Shown here: positions 12,265 through 23,100 of the stretch, one piece after another
How the letters are laid out: each line of letters opens with the position of its first letter
How positions within the stretch are numbered: the stretch's first letter is position 1
NCBI GenBank assembly: GCA_032821775.1
Contig: JAVLRN010000006.1
Coordinates: 2,976,001 to 3,040,000, forward strand
Length of the DNA: 64,000 nucleotides
From: Sanguinoderma infundibulare
Lineage: Eukaryota; Basidiomycota; Agaricomycetes; Polyporales; Polyporaceae
Reading direction: 5' to 3'
Notes under the pieces: generated by a model
Told to the model about the DNA's origin: nothing
The model's database searches: none
Seen by the model: only the letters and a program-made list of their open reading frames with translations
Made by a program: the position numbers and the translations under genes

Positions 12265-13589
12265 ATGACTGCTCTTTCCGCTCCTCTTCCACGCTACGCC
12301 TACGTTTCCCCTGAGTCTGCCGCACGGCATGCACAATATACTGAAGAGGGGTTATACGATTTACTTCCGGGCGAGGTCTTCTGGAAGGACCGCTATTTCT
12401 TCCTCGAAGGCCGTGGTTATACCCTCCGAGCCAGGTATCATCCAGACTGGAAACCGTCATGGATCGGTACGAATCGAAACCCGACTTTCTGCGAGGACTC
12501 CATTAACCTTATTGTATGCACCCATGATCTTCCAACCGCCGTTATACGTCGCTGACCGCTCGCATTAGATTCCAACAGTGATAGATGCTACACGTCGTTC
12601 TGATGCCTTCCGTGTGGCTATTAAATTCACCAACAGCGACACGCAAGAGCTGCACATCGCTCGTTACCTCACAGAACAGCGCTCTGCGCAGAACCACTGC
12701 ATACCGGTCCTCGACGTTGTGCCAGACCCCCACGAGCCGCAAATGTCACTAATGTTCATGCCCTACCTCCGCCCGTTCAATGCGCCAGAGTTTGGGACGA
12801 TCGATGAGGTCATGGACTTCATACGCCAGTCTCTAGAAGTAACGTTTCTTCCCAACTCTTCTCCAACCAAGCTGCTCACTGCGCATCAGGGCCTCGCTTT
12901 TCTCCACGGGTGTCGAATCGCTCATCGGTCCGCCAGGGCAATTTTCGTCAGTCACCTGCATTCTGACACATATTCATGCAGAGACATAGCCGCTGCCAAC
13001 GTGATGATGGACGGCAGAGCGCTCTACCCAGAAGGCCATCATCCTGTGAGGACGGAGTCCTTGCCCGACGGCGTCCTCGACGCGCGGCCGCTCGCACGGT
13101 CCAACTGCCAGGTCCGTTACTTCTTCATCGACTTTGGCCTCTCAAGATTATTCGAGGAGGGGGAGCCCCCTCTAGTCCTCGGATTCTCAGGACGCGACAA
13201 GGAGATCCCGGAACTTTCGAGAGAAGTCCCATATGACGCATACCGGGCAGACGTCTTCGCGCTCGGGAACCTCTACTACAAAGAGTTCATCTTGGTATGT
13301 CTCCTTCTCCCGATTCAACATCAGTTCGCTCTCATTAGCGCTACAGAAATACCACGGTCTCGACCTCATCCAGCCTCTGATCGACATGATGAAGTGGAAA
13401 GACCCGGCCCAGCGCCCCGCCGCAGACGCCGCGTTTCACATCTTCGAGTCGATCTACAGCCGCATCGACGAGGCTCTCCTGCGGTGGCGGCTTCGCCCGC
13501 GCACGGAGAGCGCGCACGAGCGGGTCGTATTCGATACTGTCGCCGTTGCGCGAGAGGGGATATACCAACTCCGAAAGCTCATCTCATAG
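12265..13589 (+). CDS. Protein-kinase-like protein, catalytic residues intact
   Basis: A kinase-fold protein of an expanded basidiomycete family. The start ATG at 12265 gives MTALSAPLPRYAYVSPESAA, with an N-terminal region containing EGLYDLLPGEVFWKDRYFFL. After an intron the N-lobe has FRVAIKFTN (candidate ATP-binding Lys) and the hinge LMFMPYLRPF. The catalytic loop is split by an intron: GLAFLHGCRIAHR joined to DIAAANVMMDG, giving an HRD motif. The metal-binding motif is FIDFGLSRLF, and the C-lobe has DVFALGNLYY and MMKWKDPAQRPAADAAF (the WxxxPxxRP-type block). VAIK, HRD and DFG are all present, so activity is likely. There are four introns. The stop is at 13587-13589. A short hydrophobic reading frame downstream (13661-13737) may be a lost or alternative C-terminal anchor. 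Confidence 0.85.
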
Positions 13590-13982
13590 CCTCGGTCATG
13601 GTAAGTACGCAATATCCTGCGGTCGACGCTAGTTTTCTAAGCTGATCGTTTTATGAGCAGTACTTCTTGTTATCGTTGTGCTATTTCTCGCCAGTGCTCT
13701 GTACGTTGCTACGCTGATTTCCAAGATGTATCAATGACTCCTGAAGGGGTCCTAGTCTGAGTCCAATGAGTGTTTTCAATCGGCTGCCTTCGGCATCGAC
13801 TTACATGAGCGAAAAGTGGAACGGGGCGAAGGAGACACCTTGAAGCTATGCAAACTCGCTGTGGACCGACGGTCCGGTCTTCCGGCGATCAGTTGTTGAC
13901 CACAAGCGCGCATAGTTGGACCTTGTTCTCGCACTCTACCTCCACCACTGCTACTATACCCTCTTTCTCTTTCTTTCTCTCC
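13590..13982 (+). other. Intergenic with a tail-anchor-like exon candidate
   Basis: Directly after the kinase stop, a GTAAGT donor follows the CATG at about 13600 and an AG acceptor sits at 13659-13660. The segment 13661-13737 then encodes, in one frame, VLLVIVVLFLASALYVATLI followed by SKMYQ and a stop, a textbook membrane helix. It is out of frame with the annotated kinase end by one base. Confidence 0.35.
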
Positions 13983-15445
13983 ATGTCGTCCTTCAAACGA
14001 GCACGCTCTCCTGAACAGCAAGACCTCTCCGCATCGCCGTCGCCCGTCGCCTCACCGACGCCGAAGCTCGCCCGAGCGAGCGCGACACCGCCACCGCAGC
14101 CATCGACATCGACATCGGCGGGCTCCAGCCACACCGGGATCCTCTGCACACTTCCCCCGACATGCAATCCACCACATCGGCCGACGGCGCTGGCAGGGAC
14201 GCACGAGCTCGAGGCGCACTATGCGATGTACCACGCGCATGTGTGCGAGCAGAAGGGGTGCGGGTGCGTATTTCCTGATGCGCGGCTGCTTGAGCTGGTG
14301 AGTGGCGATTTGGGCTTTCGCTTTTGCTCGACGTATCGTGGGGGTTGCGCCAGGGCTTGTTGAGGGGAGGGGGGGTTCGTTTAGACCAGGTTTTGCTGAT
14401 TCCGGGCGTGTGGTCGGTGCTGCCGCAGCACCAAACAGAATGCCATGACCCGCTCGCTGCAGTGCGCAAGGAGCGCGGGGAGAAGATCGTGCGTATACCA
14501 CCCCTCGCTTCCGGCGCTGCCGTCTGTATCTAACGTCATCTTCGCTAGTTTGCATGTCATCTAGCGACATGCGCGCGCAACTTCTCCACACCGAAGACGC
14601 GCAGAATGCACCTGATACAAGCACACGGGTTTCCTAAAGAATACTTTTTCGCCGTCACGAACAAGGGCGTCGGCGGTCTCCTGAAGAAGTGGGGCGAGGG
14701 TGCGAGTCTACTTCGCAAGCCCTGGAAGGCCCGCGAAAACGGTGCAGCAGGCGGCGAGGACGCGGAGGAGGACGAAGAGGAGGGTAACGATGGGGAGACG
14801 ATGGACGCGGAAGACACAGAAACGGAAACGCACACAGACACTAACAGTACGGGGGCGGTACCAGAAGACAACGCAGCTGGGGACGACGACGAGGAAGATG
14901 ACGAAGACCAGATCCTGTTTGAAAAGATACAGATCGAGCGGCCATCCGCGCACGCGACCGCCGCGAACGGCGTGCCGCAAGAACGGAAACCGCGGAAAGG
15001 CAAGGGCAAGGAGAAGCGAGCGGTGGCGAAAGCCGCTGGCGACGTCGACGGCCTCGCGAACGCGCTCGACTCCCTCTCCCTCGTCCCCACCTCGATCCAG
15101 TTCGGGCGCGGGGCGAAGCGCGGCGCGCTCCAGGGCCGCGGTGGGCGCGGGCAGGGCCAAGGTCGCCCACGAAGGGGAAGTGCGGGAAACACTCGTGTTG
15201 GCGCGAGTGGGGACGACGCGGACGGAGGTGCGCCGATGGACGTCGACGATGCGCATCCCGTCGATTCGCGCACGCGAGGACGAGGGGTGAGGGGTGTCAT
15301 TCCGATCCCCAGGGGAGGTGCTGGTGCGGGACGCGGGACGCCGAAGGGCCGCGGACGTGGTGGTCCGCGAGGCGTGCTTGGAGCGGGCGGGGGGAGAGGG
15401 ATGGGGCCGGGACGCGGTGTAGCCAAGGAGGTTATAATGTCCTGA
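13983..15445 (+). CDS. ZNF511-like C2H2 zinc-finger protein with RG-rich tail
   Basis: Three exons. Exon 1 (ATG 13983) has a Ser/Pro-rich start, then THELEAHYAMYHAHVC and CVFPDARLLEL. Exon 2 (from about 14430) gives HQTECHDPLAAVRKERGEKI. Exon 3 gives FACHLATCARNFSTPKTRRM then HLIQAHGFPKEYFF. These form the same arrangement of C2H2 fingers as vertebrate ZNF511 (HELEAHY..HxC.....FP.xRLL..H..E.HD, then C-x4-C-x12-H-x4-H, HxxPxxF). Downstream is an acidic segment (about 14750-14930), then a long Gly/Arg-rich region (about 15100-15430) with GRGGRG-type repeats ending GMGPGRG, which suggests RNA binding. Zinc ligands are intact. The GR-rich tail is an addition relative to the animal protein. Confidence 0.85.
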
Positions 15446-15998
15446 TACGCAGGCCTGTCGATAGCGTCAAACGAGGATGTACGAGTATACGCGCTGTTGG
15501 GTCTACATCTACGCCAATGTATTGGGGTACCGATTGGTATCCGCTGTTCTTGGATGGAGAACGCTGGGCGACGCTCGGGTTCGCACAAGCCTCCCATGGA
15601 CTGGGCAGTAAGCACAGGCGCATACATACATACATACATACATTGAACTCGCGAAAGTGGAATGAGACGGTCATCAGCCCTGCTATCAAGTCATAGACTC
15701 CATACTGAGGATCGGATTTGCTGCCCTTGCCAGACGGGAAGTACAACTGCCCCCTCAACAAATGTCGTCCTTGCTGGTGCTTACATAGAGCGGAATGTTT
15801 ACGACCGTATTGACTCGCAAACTCACCGGATGGGTGGTTGGCGGGGCCGCTACGGCAGTTCGTCCCAACCCTGGGTCTCGTCGGAATAGAACTGGGTCAT
15901 AATAGTCGGCTCTTTAGTAGTGGATATTGATATAGATAGCAGATACATAGCAGCGACGAGAAGCAAATCCAAGGACGACGTAAGACAACGAGGATGAC
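15446..15998. other. Intergenic between convergent genes
   Basis: Separates the convergent 3' ends of the zinc-finger gene and RPB7. It contains a (CATA)n microsatellite at 15621-15643 and no supported gene. Confidence 0.6.
15621..15643. repeat. (CATA)n microsatellite
   Basis: A little over five uninterrupted CATA units; unremarkable apart from its position just 3' of the zinc-finger gene. Confidence 0.95.
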
Positions 15999-16863
15999 CT
16001 AGTCGATGACACCAAGGTGGTCTTCTTTTATTGTGCCAATCGCGAACTGTGAGTCGCGGGGGTTAAAAAGACGCGTCAGCGCCCCACCCTTCCACCAGCC
16101 CACCCTCCGCAGGAAGGATGGACAATGGTAAAATCAGTACGCACAATCTCTGTCGCGTCGACACGCGTACCAACAATCTTCAGACGTACTCGGGTGTTCT
16201 TCTCGATGACCTGCACAAGCGTTGCGGGGGACGGAAAGGGAACAAACCACAAGACATGAACCAACCTGGTCTTCGGATGCGAACGAGGGAGGATTTGAGT
16301 TGGGGTCGAACTTCAAGTCGGGGTGTATGAGCTACGAAGAACAGGTCGTGGCCACGTCAGTCGCAAGAGCAGCGCGAGCCTCGAATCACTTCAAAGTCGA
16401 AAAACTCACTTGGTGCGAGATGAACACAGTCAAAGGCCCGACGTCCGCGAAGAAGCCCATCTGCCCACCACCACACAAACTTCCCTCGTGCCCAACACAC
16501 AATCACAGAGCGCAAAGGACACGCACCTTGTTCACGTTGTTCACCACGCCGTCCACGACCTGGCCCTTGAACGGCTTGAAGACGATCGCGCGGTAGCGCG
16601 TCACGAACTCGGCCTGGCCGCTCCCGGGCATGACCATGCCCTTGCCGATGTCCAGTATGGAGACGACGGCGATGATGTAGCCGAACTCGCCGGAACATGT
16701 GCCCTCGACGTCCGAGTAGAGCTTCGACTCGAGGAACTGGAGCATGCGCGGGCCAAAGTACGACGGGTGCAGGTGTATTGTGTGCGAGAGTTCTTTCTGT
16801 GTCGCCAGCGAGTAAGTCGAGATAAACAAGAGGAGAAATTCGAGTCTCAACTATGAAGAACAT
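15999..16863 (-). CDS. RPB7: DNA-directed RNA polymerase II subunit RPB7
   Basis: Stalk subunit of RNA polymerase II, which with RPB4 binds nascent RNA. The start ATG at 16863 gives MFFI; after a short intron the frame continues ELSHTIHLHPSYFGPRML, then SDVEGTCSGEFGYIIAVVSI and RYRAIVFKPFKGQVVDGVV, the conserved tip and N-terminal domain. Further exons give MGFFADVGPLTVFISHQ, LKFDPNSNPPSFASEDQ, VIEKNTRVRLKIVGTRVDAT and a last exon FAIGTIKEDHLGVID with stop TAG at 15999-16001. These match the human and yeast protein along the whole length (S1 domain, RLKIVGTRVD block and FAIG end). Five introns can be placed confidently. Single-copy housekeeping gene; nothing looks damaged. Confidence 0.95.
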
Positions 16864-17002
16864 TTTGTCGGCCGTCGAGGGATATTCGGGAAGCAAACCA
16901 GGGTGCGCAAAGGGTGCGGACTCGGAGCAGCAGGGGAGATGAGGAGGGACAGAAGTGGTATTGCGCTGCATTTTCAATCCATTATATAACTACCCCTCGT
17001 AT

Positions 17003-17076
17003 GGCCGACTAGCTCAGTTGGTTAGAGCGTGGTGCTAATAACGCCAAGGTCGTCGGTTCGATCCCGGCGTTGGCCA
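17003..17076 (+). tRNA. tRNA-Ile (AAT anticodon)
   Basis: 74-nt cloverleaf without intron. The 5' acceptor strand GGCCGAC pairs with GTTGGCC near the 3' end (one G-T wobble), followed by discriminator A. The A box TAGCTCAGTTGG and B box GGTTCGATCCC are intact. The anticodon loop CTAATAA places AAT at 17037-17039, decoding isoleucine after A34-to-I editing. A short T-run (GTCTTTTTG, about 17092-17100) downstream is a plausible RNA polymerase III terminator. The tRNA is divergent from RPB7, whose start is about 140 bp away. Confidence 0.97.
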
Positions 17077-17111
17077 GTATGTGTATATCGGAGTCTTTTT
17101 GTTTCGTCTTA

Positions 17112-17994
17112 CAACCAAGAGCGAATTGATTTTTTTTCACCGGCGTTCGAGAAGGCGTCTAAGTCACGGGCTCGCGCGCGCGTCGCACGGATGTCGCGCG
17201 GCTGACGCGAGGCTTCGCTCCTTTGCTTCATGCCTCAACGTCCTGTCTCTCGCAACATCAAGGACCGCATCCATGTCCTCCGTTTTGAACAGGGCCGCTC
17301 TGTAGATGATATATGCTCAATCCTAGGCATCAAGAAGAGCCTCGTCTACACTACACTGCAATATCACCGCAAATACGGTGTCTTGTACAATCCTCTCGCG
17401 CGCAACCCTGGCAGACATCATCGCATCTCAGGGATACTCATTTGTATCTATCTTACAAGTAATGAGGGAAGTGTTCTGTTGATTGGGAAGGCCTGGGCAA
17501 GCCGCGCATGATGTGGAGCGCGGCGCTCGGTATGCATTCTTGCTTTGACGTTGGGCGTTTCTCTTTCCATATCTGTATAATGCTCAGCATCCTATGATAG
17601 TTAGTACTGTCTCATGTCGTGTACGCCCGAGTCTTGTTACTGTAGTGCCATATTAGCTCGCGCTCGAGTTCCGCTCACCTCAGTCCCATTTACCACGGCT
17701 GAGGTGAGCTCCCCCATGTACTCATATGTCCTGTTCGCGCTGCTCACGTTGGGTACCTTCTGTAGTGTATACTATTGTCTATAGGTACCTGCAATGTATA
17801 TCAGTCTCATCTACCATGACTGAGTGTATACTATTGTCTGCATGTTCAATATGCATCTGTGTCTTCGCCATTCACCCCTGGCCAACGCGCGTCGCGCGAT
17901 GCCCGCGCGACTGCGCGCACAAGCCCGTGACTTGAACGCCTTTTCGAGCGCCGGTGAAAAAAATCGTCTTTCCGTATCAATTCGCTCTTAGCTG
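17112..17994 (+). mobile_element. Deleted Tc1/mariner-like transposon with ~100-bp TIRs
   Basis: An 883-bp element flanked by TA dinucleotides (17110-17111 and 17995-17996), the Tc1/mariner target duplication. The left end starts CAACCAAGAGCGAATTGA; the right end, reverse-complemented, starts CAGCTAAGAGCGAATTGA. Both continue through a T-run, then TTTCACCGGCG, an AAGGCGT block and GTCACGGGCT into a GC-rich segment, so inverted similarity reaches roughly 100 bp, with an 11-12 bp indel near the T-run. Inside is only the helix-turn-helix part of a transposase; the DDE catalytic domain is absent. A full element would be expected to exceed 1.3 kb, so this is an internal-deletion, non-autonomous derivative, inserted 35 bp after the tRNA. 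Confidence 0.82.
17230..17511 (+). pseudogene. Transposase N-terminal HTH remnant
   Basis: The frame starting MPQRPVSRNIKDRIHVLRFE continues QGRSVDDICSILGIKKSLVY and TTLQYHRKYGV, a homeodomain-like helix-turn-helix as found at the N-terminus of Tc1/mariner transposases. After about 70 residues the resemblance stops and the frame runs into non-conserved sequence. No second DNA-binding repeat or D-D-E residues remain, so it cannot catalyse transposition but could still bind the TIRs if expressed (inference). Confidence 0.7.
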
Positions 17995-18466
17995 TAACTC
18001 TGTAGTCTGCCAAGTTCAGCCGGGTCGGAGGACGGATCGAAACGGACTCGATAGAACCGAGTACGTTACATAAGGAGCTCAGGTAGGAGGAAGCCGTCAA
18101 AGAGAACGAAATCAAATGTTCCCGTGCTGTTTCACTCCCCCGGCCCCCCGGGCTGATGATGTGTTCTCATTCTTCCCCACTACAAATCTATGGGTCTCAT
18201 TTTTAATACAGCCATTCTTAATTTTTAAAGAGTTTCTCTACCAGCGTTCCAAAGATGACAACCATCGGCGTAGAGGAAGGGAGACTAACAATCAATGAAC
18301 ATTGATGAACGCCTGGTTCCAATGCCAAACAATCGGGGCGCAATAGTGCTTCAGTATGTAGTCCAAGCCAAGTATGCCCCTTCATGCTTTGTTTCGCCCA
18401 CGCAGATGTTTTGGATGCAGCCATTGCAATTTGCTCCGGCACAAACAATATATATATACTTGAATC

Positions 18467-19346
18467 TCATACAGCGTAACCCTGCAAAGCCCGCCGTCAA
18501 TGACGAGATCGTGAAGAACTTTTCAACAGAGACTTACTCCGTTCACCCTGATCGTCTGGCCGTTCACCCAAGCCGCGTCGTCGCTGACGAGGAACTGGAC
18601 GACGTTGCTGATTTCCTCAGGCTGGCCGAGCCGCTTCTGCGGGTGCAGGCCCGCAAAGAAGTTGATCTGCTCCTGCGTTTTCCCGTTCCGGAACATGTCA
18701 GTGTCGATGGGCCCGGGGGCGACAGTGTTGACGCTGATGCCCCGCGCGCCGAGGTCCTTGGCGAGCACGCGGTTCATCTGCTCGACTGCTCCCTTCGTCG
18801 CGGCATAGAGGAGGTAGTTCGCGGGGATGACGGAGGCGTGCGTGAGCGACGTAGAGAAGAGCACAATCTTGCTGCCTAGATGGGAAAAGACAAAAGTCAG
18901 ATTCCAAGTTCAAGCTATGCGCGCAAGATCATCCTGTGCTCACCGGGTTTCATGTGTGGCGCTGCGGCCTGGACGAGGAAGAGGGGACCCTTGACGTTCG
19001 TGTTGAAGTGCCTGTCGTAGTCCTGCTCGTCCGTGTCCTTCAGCAGTCGGTTCTCCATGAAGCCCGCGTTCACGACGAGGCTGTCGATGCGTCCGAACTG
19101 GCTAAGGGTCTCCTCGACGAGGCGCTTGTTGTCCGCGACGGAGCCGACATTAGCTTGGAGGATGATGGCCTTGCCCGCACCCTTTGCGTTGATCTCGTCC
19201 GCGATGGCCTGCGCCGCGGCCGCGCTCGCGACGTAGTTGACGACCACGTTCGCGCCTTGGGACGCGAGGCGGCGCACGATGGCGGCACCGATGCCGCGCG
19301 AGGAGCCGGTGACGATCGCAACGCGGCCTGCAAGTGGGAGGGACAT
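18467..19346 (-). CDS. Short-chain dehydrogenase/reductase (SDR)
   Basis: Classical NAD(P)(H)-dependent oxidoreductase of about 250 residues, FabG-like. Exon 1 (ATG 19346) reads MSLPLAGRVAIVTGSSRGIG (TGxxxGIG cofactor motif), then RLASQGANVVVNY, QANVGSVADN, SLVVNAGF and DRHFNTNVKGPLFLVQAAAP. Exon 2 has SKIVLFSTSLTHAS (catalytic Ser region), YAATKGAVEQM (YxxxK), GISVNTVAPGPIDTDMF, and DDAAWVNGQTIRVNG. A GTAAGT donor after RVNG joins to a final exon encoding GYAV and stop TGA at 18467-18469; GGYAV is the usual end of this family. Without that last intron the frame would read VSLC, which is not family-like. Catalytic N, S, Y and K are all present. The substrate is unknown; the neighbours give no pathway hint. 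Confidence 0.92.
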
Positions 19347-20179
19347 GGTGATGTGCAGGTGTGGCAATGGGATGTCGAGGTGGTGATCGTGTCAGTGATA
19401 AAGAGCTGGATGTCTTGCACGCCGGACTTGCTCGTATTTATGTTGAACCGACGAGTCCCGAAGTCCTATTTTTGTTATATGCGGGTGGATTGCGCGGGGC
19501 AGGACGGAGTAGCGAGAAGACTACCCTTTCGTCACCTCTGACAGTCTCTGACTCAGCCGCGCCTGCGCGGCTCTTCGCTGTATTCAGGAGCGTGCGCGCT
19601 GGGGGCGAGGCTGACGAAGACGTGTGTGTTGGATGAACAATGGACGCACCCGGGATTGTCGGTGGGTTCCTCTCAATTCATCGATCCAATTGAAATCTGA
19701 CGCATACAGGCGTGTGTCGGGAGGTGTCGTCTGTTGTATTTGATAGACGGTGCGTTCGAGACAGGCCAACACGGTACTTCCCGCCTGTGAGGTTCGATGG
19801 AGCAACGGATAGTCCAGGTCTAGCTGCGCATACAGGGGAGCTCTAACACGGAGAGGGGAGATGGTGACGGAGGACGGAGTCACGGAGAACGGAGAACGAA
19901 TAGTATAGGGCGTCTGAAGAGGTAAGTCGGTGCCGTTAAGGATCGTTATCATCTTAGGTGAAAGCGCAATATATCTATAGTAATTCCCCGTTTACAACGA
20001 ATCATAACAGGACCGTATCTAGGATCGTTATCATCTTATATGCAGTGTTATGCACCGGTATAGCCCCAGTTAGATCAATCAGCTTATCTTTGCACCGCGT
20101 TAGAAGCTTCCACGTTTACTGTTTGCCGCCACCACTTACAGCTGCTCGCTGTGCAGCGCAGCGAGCAACACTCTTCACT
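19347..20179. promoter_or_regulatory. Divergent intergenic region, SDR / VPS10
   Basis: Presumably carries the promoters of both divergent genes. A near-repeat of the phrase GGATCGTTATCATCTTA occurs twice (about 19938-19954 and 20021-20037), 83 bp apart, upstream of VPS10. No TATA or other element could be assigned. Confidence 0.4.
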
Positions 20180-23100
20180 ATGGCCCTCCACCATCGGGCC
20201 CTCCTACTCCTCTGGAGCGTAGCCTCCTGGATACTACTCGTCGCCGGCCAGCCTCAGCACACCGTCAGCCACTTCGACAACCTGCCGGCGAGACTATTCT
20301 TCTTCGAAGACACGACTGTGAGTGCGCCGCGTGGTCGTAAATTGATGCCTTCTCTTCATTGAATGTGGCCCGGGCTCGCTTAGAACGTCATCTACCATGA
20401 TGTTGTCAAGGGCACCGTCTACACCTCCCCGGATGAGGGCAAGTCATGGAGCGTCGCGGATGGCGTGCCCGAGGGAAAGGCGTCGATGGTCATTGAGCAT
20501 CCGTTCGACAACAAAGTGGTGCGTACGCCTGTCCGCGTGTGGAATGTGCCAGTTACTGATTTCAATGTGCCGCAACACGAAGGCCTTCATCTTGTCGAGG
20601 GGCAAGACTCATTATCGTACCCTCGACCGCGGCAAGTCGTGGCAGCACTTCGACATGCCTCTCCCGCCCGCGTTAATCGGGAGGCCGCTCTCGTTTCACT
20701 CGGACCCCGCCAAGTGGGGCTACATCCTCTACCAAGGTACATCGTGCACGAACGATGGCGGCTGGGGCGATTCTTGTCACGACGAGGTGCGTTTGGTTTC
20801 CAGTCATCGCATCGCCTTTCCCATCCAAGTTTGTTCGCTGTTGGCTGCGCGTTCTGGCTGCAATCTGCCACTTCTATTTGCTGCGTCGCGAAGTGGTTTG
20901 GCATTTGTGTTCTCGAGCGTATTGCGGTCACGATGGGGCACCCGCGGTGCACCGCCTTTGCGCTCGAATTCTTGTGTCGTCGCCCAAATCAGGTTCGCAG
21001 CATACCGCCCTGCGCTATTGAGAGATGTGTCTGTTCATCCATTCTATCATTTCGATTCGGCATACATCCATGCTTCCCATGCCCATGCACGGCCTTCCCC
21101 TTCCAAATTCGTTGCCCCGAACATCCTGCCGAGGGATTCATCCGGGTCCAATCTGCCAATTCCCTTTGCTGCGTTGCGATTCTGTTTGGCATGCATGACC
21201 TCCGGCGTACGTGTTGCAGCTTGCGGTCATGATGGAGAAACCGCCCAGCATCGCAATTGCGCACGGACTGACAACACTGGACCCGTCTACACGCCCTCTT
21301 GCAAGTGGGCGGTTTAATAAACCACTTGCAAGTGGGCGGTCGAACTCTGTCTGGGACGCTCGTCCCTCTGCGCGTGCGTCCCGTTCGCATCTCTGCTCGC
21401 AGGAGCATCCCTGATCAAGTATTGTGTCCTCCAACGCCGCGCAGTGTACTCGAGGTCCGCGCGGTCCCTGTCCATCTCCGTGATATGGTCGCGCACCGGT
21501 CAGTTGTATTCTTTTCTTCCCCATCTCCTCGGGACCGACAGGCTTGAGAAGAGGGAGCGGCTCGTCGCGCAGATGCTGAACGTTGCGCTCGCGTTCAGCG
21601 AGCGACATGTACGTCAAGGTTGTGCTGTCAGATGTGCAGGTAATGGTCGGGCACGAAACCTCTGGTGAGACGGATGGGTCTGCGCGTAGACAGACAGGCG
21701 CGTCTCCGTGTGCCATTTGGGCCACCCGGGGGGAATGAGACTTGCATCAGAGCCCAAGCTGCGCACATGCTACCTGCCTGGACGTCTCTACCGCCTTGCA
21801 CGGGGGCTTGGTTTATTAGCTTGGTTTGTTAAATCACCCACTTGCAAGTGGGCATGTAGACTCATTGAGGGGCGGTGGGCGCCATTCCTGATGCTGTCAG
21901 AATGATCGTTTCTTCGAAACAATCGTGAACTCCGCTGCTTCGCCAGTTTGTAATACCATACATTACGCGCGGCTGGGAGCAAGACATGTCTCAGTGTTGC
22001 AACATAGCGGGGCGATCACGCTGAACGAGTAATTGCAGACACGGCCTCAGCGTAAAGTCGTCTAAATGTTATTGCACCCGCAGTGATCTCGTGAAATCCT
22101 TCTTTGTGTATCGTGGTTCTTTGGTTCCTCAGCTCGCTGGGAAATATGAACTGATCTCCAGTATGTGAAGAACACATAAAAGTTGGTGGCTTGGTTTGAA
22201 GCTACGCATTCACTTGAATAGCACTGCTGTGCTGGGGCACTGGCATCTATTGCTCCAAGCTGCGCGTAACGCGTAATATTACGAACTGTCAAGGCAGACT
22301 TGCCGGTGCCTTATTTCAGGGAATCCTTTCATGTATTCAACGTCTCTGGTTCCTCCTCCCTGAAGGAAACATGAGCTGATCTCCCTCACAGACATACTAC
22401 ACGAAGGAGGCGTTCAGCGATGAATCTCGCCTGCTCTTCCTCGACTCTTCTCGGTGCCAGTTTGCGCACAGCAGCAAGGACTTCAAGCATGAGGCACACG
22501 ATGACCTCATCTACTGCGTGGGCTTCGAATCCTCAGGTCCGTCCGGCAGCCATCGACTGTCCGGGAGCCGCCTTTTCTCGTCCACGGACTTCTTCGAGAC
22601 GGAGAGGAAGGTCGAGGACCTCGGGGAAGGCAAGAACGCGCGCGGGATCGTCGCGTTTGCGATCGTATCCAAGTTCGCGGTCGTTGCGATGAAGGACTAC
22701 TCGGACGGCTCGGGTGGGGACATGCTTCTGTACGTCACCGTGGACACCAAGACGTGGGCTAAGGCGCGGTTCCCGCACTCGTCGGACGCGCGGTTGCGCG
22801 AGAACGCGTACACGATCGTGGAGTCGACGACGCACTCGCTGGCGGTGGATGTGCTGACGCATGACCGGAGCGCGATTGGCACGCTGTTTGTGAGCAACTC
22901 GAACGGGACGTTCTTTGTGGAGAGCCTGAAGAACACGAACCGGAACGACATGGGCTACGTCGACTTTGAGACGATATACGGCGTCGAGGGTGTTGGTCTA
23001 GCGAACGTGGTGAGGAACGCACAGGACGTTGAGGGGCGCCATGCGCGCAAGGAGCTACAGACGCGAGTCACGTTCGACGACGGTAAGTTTTGGACTGTGG

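Noticed and set aside
14557..15639. 360-codon minus-strand frame over the zinc-finger gene tail
   Set aside because: Low-complexity Pro/Ser-rich translation of the antisense of the Gly/Arg repeats; no start context or splice support.
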